64,000 bases of DNA from CAVRUD01 sp963849635 (lineage in GTDB: Bacteria; Chloroflexota; Chloroflexia; Thermomicrobiales; UBA6265). Positions 62,221 to 64,000 of the stretch are shown here, piece after piece. The stretch covers positions 106,767-170,766 of the forward strand of contig CAWKIA010000033.1 of assembly GCA_963849635.1 (NCBI GenBank), read 5' to 3'. Position 1 is the stretch's first letter; every line of letters starts with the position of its first letter. The notes below the pieces were generated by a model. That model worked only from the letters and a program-made list of their open reading frames with translations. It was not told the origin of the DNA and searched no databases. A program made the position numbers and the translations under genes.

Positions 62221-63520
62221 TCAAGCGGAGTCCCCATTCGCCGGCCCAGTACGCAGGACCAGCAGCGCGACCGGTTCGTCCGTGCCTACCTTCCAGGAGC
62301 CGACCGGCCCGGCGCTAACATGCACCAAGTCCCCAGGCACCAGGGCTTCCTCGGGAGCACGCGGATGCAGGTTGCCATCGCTCGTCCTCACCTGGACGTT
62401 GCGACCATCGGCCGGCGTCAACCAGGACGTGCCTCGCTCGACCAGAATCATCGTCTCGCCGACGCCCGCACCACGGGGCAGGGTAACCCTGGCTCCAGCA
62501 TGACGCGCTCGAGAGTCGGTAGCCCAGTCGTCGGCACGGGGAGGAACGCCAAGACAACTACCCCCGCCACGGGGTTCGCCCTCAACTGTTGCTGGCCATA
62601 GGCCATTTCCCGCTTCGACGGCGGGGGCATCGACATCGCGACCAGGATGAGCGCCGGCTCTGGCCCGGTGTTCGTGACCGTCGCTCCTGTGGTGGCCGCG
62701 ACTGCGAGCACGTCCCCGAGGTCCAGGGTCACCGGCGTGGCTTTGGGCAACGGGTCGAGCGCCACGCTGACGGTTCCAGCTTGAACGTAGAGCAGGCGCG
62801 GACCAGCGTCGCCGCCGCCGAGTAGTTCGTGCGTAGCGCCCGGCTCAACCGTGTGGAGTTCGACCTTCACCACCGTGTGGGCCTCAACGTCGATCGGCAG
62901 GAGCTGTCCACCGGTTCGCGCAGCAGGGCGTCGCTGCCGCTCGCCCAGCGCTCGGCAATCCGCCCGTCGGCGATCCGCAGCACTTCGATTGGCCCCCAGG
63001 CCGACGGAACGGCAGGCACCGCGAAACCGGCGCCGGCCGGAGGATGGCCGCCTCGGGGTGGACCCAGGCGGTGACGGCATCCGGGCCGGTGGCGCGAATA
63101 TCGTCCACGACGATGCGGATCCCGGGCCAGGTCGTCCGTTCGGCCAGAAGCGTGCGGGCCAGCCCCGCCCGCGCCAGCGTCACCGGCGCGTCCGGGGTGC
63201 TCGACCAGACCGGGCGCGATGACCGCCGCCAGCGGAGCCACGGCGCCCGTGTGCAGGACATCGTTGACCGTGGCATAGAAGCGCTGGACGAGGGTGGTGG
63301 CGGCCGCGGTGGACGGGATGTCCACATTGGACTGGGTTGGCGCGGGGTAGTCGGTGAACGCGGCAGCGGCGCCGAGCAAGGCGTAGGCGGTGGCCAAGGT
63401 GAGGCAGCAGGTGAGGAGCAGCACGGGACGGGGCAGGCCAGGTCGCCGTCTGCGGTGGGATGCCGGTTGAGTCCAGATTCGGTTGTCTTCCCGGCCTCGA
63501 CCGCTGGTGTCCAGCTTCAT
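62221..63520 (-). pseudogene. SnoaL-cupin-cupin protein, copy 4, frameshifted
   Basis: ATG 63520: a 26-residue polar lead, then PGLPRPVLLLTCCLTLATAY, ALLGAAAAF as membrane/signal helix. SnoaL-like part: TTLVQRFYATVNDVLHTGAV, then frame changes near 63190 and 63050; WGPIEVLRIADGRIAERWAS closes it. First cupin: VVKVELHTVEPGATHELLGG, LLYVQAGTVSVALDPLPKAT, DVLAVAATTGATVTNTGPEP, ALILVAMSMPP. Then GVVVLAFLPVPTTGLP and the second cupin MILVERGTSWLTPADGRNVQ, VPGDLVHVSAGPVGSWKV to TGA 62221. Same plan as the intact copy at 28156. Confidence 0.72.
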
Positions 63521-63710
63521 ATTCGTGTCGTCCAGGGTTCAACTGACGTGCCATCTTGCGTAAGGAGCAGTACACGAGGTCGCATGCATCCCCGACGAGT
63601 CGCTACGGCTCGCCATAGACCGCGGGGATTGCGCGATGGTCTGGATGCGGCGCGTGTAGTTACGGGAGTGAGTGCCTCCCCGCTCGCTCTCGCAATCGAT
63701 TGCCCTTGGG

Positions 63711-64000
63711 CTACACCGGTGGCCTGACGTTCTGGTTGAGGCGGAAGAGATTCGCCCGGTCGTACGTTGCCTTCAGATCGGTCAGGCGCTCGGCGTGCTG
63801 GCCGTGGACCTCGCGGGCGCGCCGCTCGCTCTCGTCGTCCAGATACATGAAGTTGCCGTAGATGGCCTGGGCCAGGTGTGGCTCCATCGCTGCGTAGAAC
63901 GCCCGCGTCCAGCGGATGTTCCGGTCCGAATCGACCGGGTCGGCCCAGGCGCTAGAGATCAGGAAGTTGTAAGCCAAGGCGCGGTGAGGGAACGCCGTCT
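63711..64000 (-). CDS. FAD-linked oxidase, C-terminal (BBE) part, cut by window edge
   Basis: The minus-strand frame is open to the window edge (TAFPHRALAYNFLISSAWAD at 64000 onward) and ends with ERRAREVHGQHAERLTDLKA, TYDRANLFRLNQNVRPPV. AYxxNFxGNFMYLDDE and the final YDPxNLFRLNQNIxP-like motif are the berberine-bridge-enzyme C-terminal signature of FAD-binding oxidoreductases with a PCMH domain. About 97 residues visible of roughly 450. Oxidises sugars, alkaloids or other alcohols; substrate not determinable from this part. Confidence 0.88.
   Translation of the reverse strand, partial: TAFPHRALAYNFLISSAWADPVDSDRNIRWTRAFYAAMEPHLAQAIYGNFMYLDDESERRAREVHGQHAERLTDLKATYDRANLFRLNQNVRPPV

Overview
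The window is a GC-rich bacterial chromosomal segment without rRNA, tRNA or CRISPR. Gene content (CehA-type metallohydrolase, branched-chain/pyruvate dehydrogenase E1a-E1b-E2, LLM-class flavin enzymes, many Tat- or Sec-exported SnoaL/cupin proteins, large LuxR-ATPase regulators) suggests a Chloroflexota bacterium, possibly class Thermomicrobia. That placement is inference from gene character, not from a marker gene.

Layout. 0-7.3 kb: partial DUF1330 gene, CehA-like metallohydrolase, an unrecognised gene, a frameshifted exported Cys-rich protein and a divergent PRPP synthetase. 7.7-17.8 kb: a rearranged accessory block. A membrane-protein gene seems split between 8.3 and 17.7 kb. Between the halves lie an IS5-type element (8639-11176) whose inverted repeats enclose two LLM oxidoreductase genes and a decayed transposase, two SnoaL genes, a cupin gene, a large XRE-ATPase-LuxR regulator, a divergent repeat protein and a 199-bp CTAG-flanked MITE. 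17.9-28.1 kb: amidase, exported hypothetical, truncated CoA-ligase-like gene, acyl-CoA dehydrogenase, GrpB and phosphotransferase genes (both frameshifted), two MmcQ/YjbR genes, PQQ sugar dehydrogenase and an alpha/beta hydrolase.

28.1-36.5 kb is the most coherent candidate system: an ECF sigma factor, a membrane-anchored NHL-repeat protein and an exported SnoaL-cupin protein form one operon. A bipartite promoter motif (TTGTGACGTT, 13 bp, CGACTTCTT) with identical geometry stands before the sigma gene and before two Tat-leader genes. The SnoaL-cupin-cupin protein has four paralogues in the window (28.2, 34.7, 41.9 and 62.2 kb), three of them broken.

37.2-41.4 kb: 2-oxoacid dehydrogenase operon (E1a, a small unknown ORF, E1b, E2 with a frameshift). 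41.45-41.87 kb: a strange cytosine-poor stretch. 41.9-45.7 kb: third SnoaL-cupin copy beside a second, heavily frameshifted ATPase-LuxR regulator. 46-56 kb: VOC protein, ParDE toxin-antitoxin pair, methyltransferase, nitroreductase-like protein, membrane protein, amidohydrolase, MscS channel, P-loop kinase, YggT, an exported hypothetical with a tandem-duplication scar, and a peptidase E gene. 57-62 kb: a family of CTAG-targeting IS5-like elements: an IS whose transposase has lost the stop codon normally lying in its inverted repeat, a passenger-only element coding a small exported protein, and a remnant. The window ends in the C-terminus of a FAD-linked oxidase.

About eighteen genes carry reading-frame breaks. 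They may be real pseudogenes or uncorrected sequencing indels; sequence alone cannot decide.
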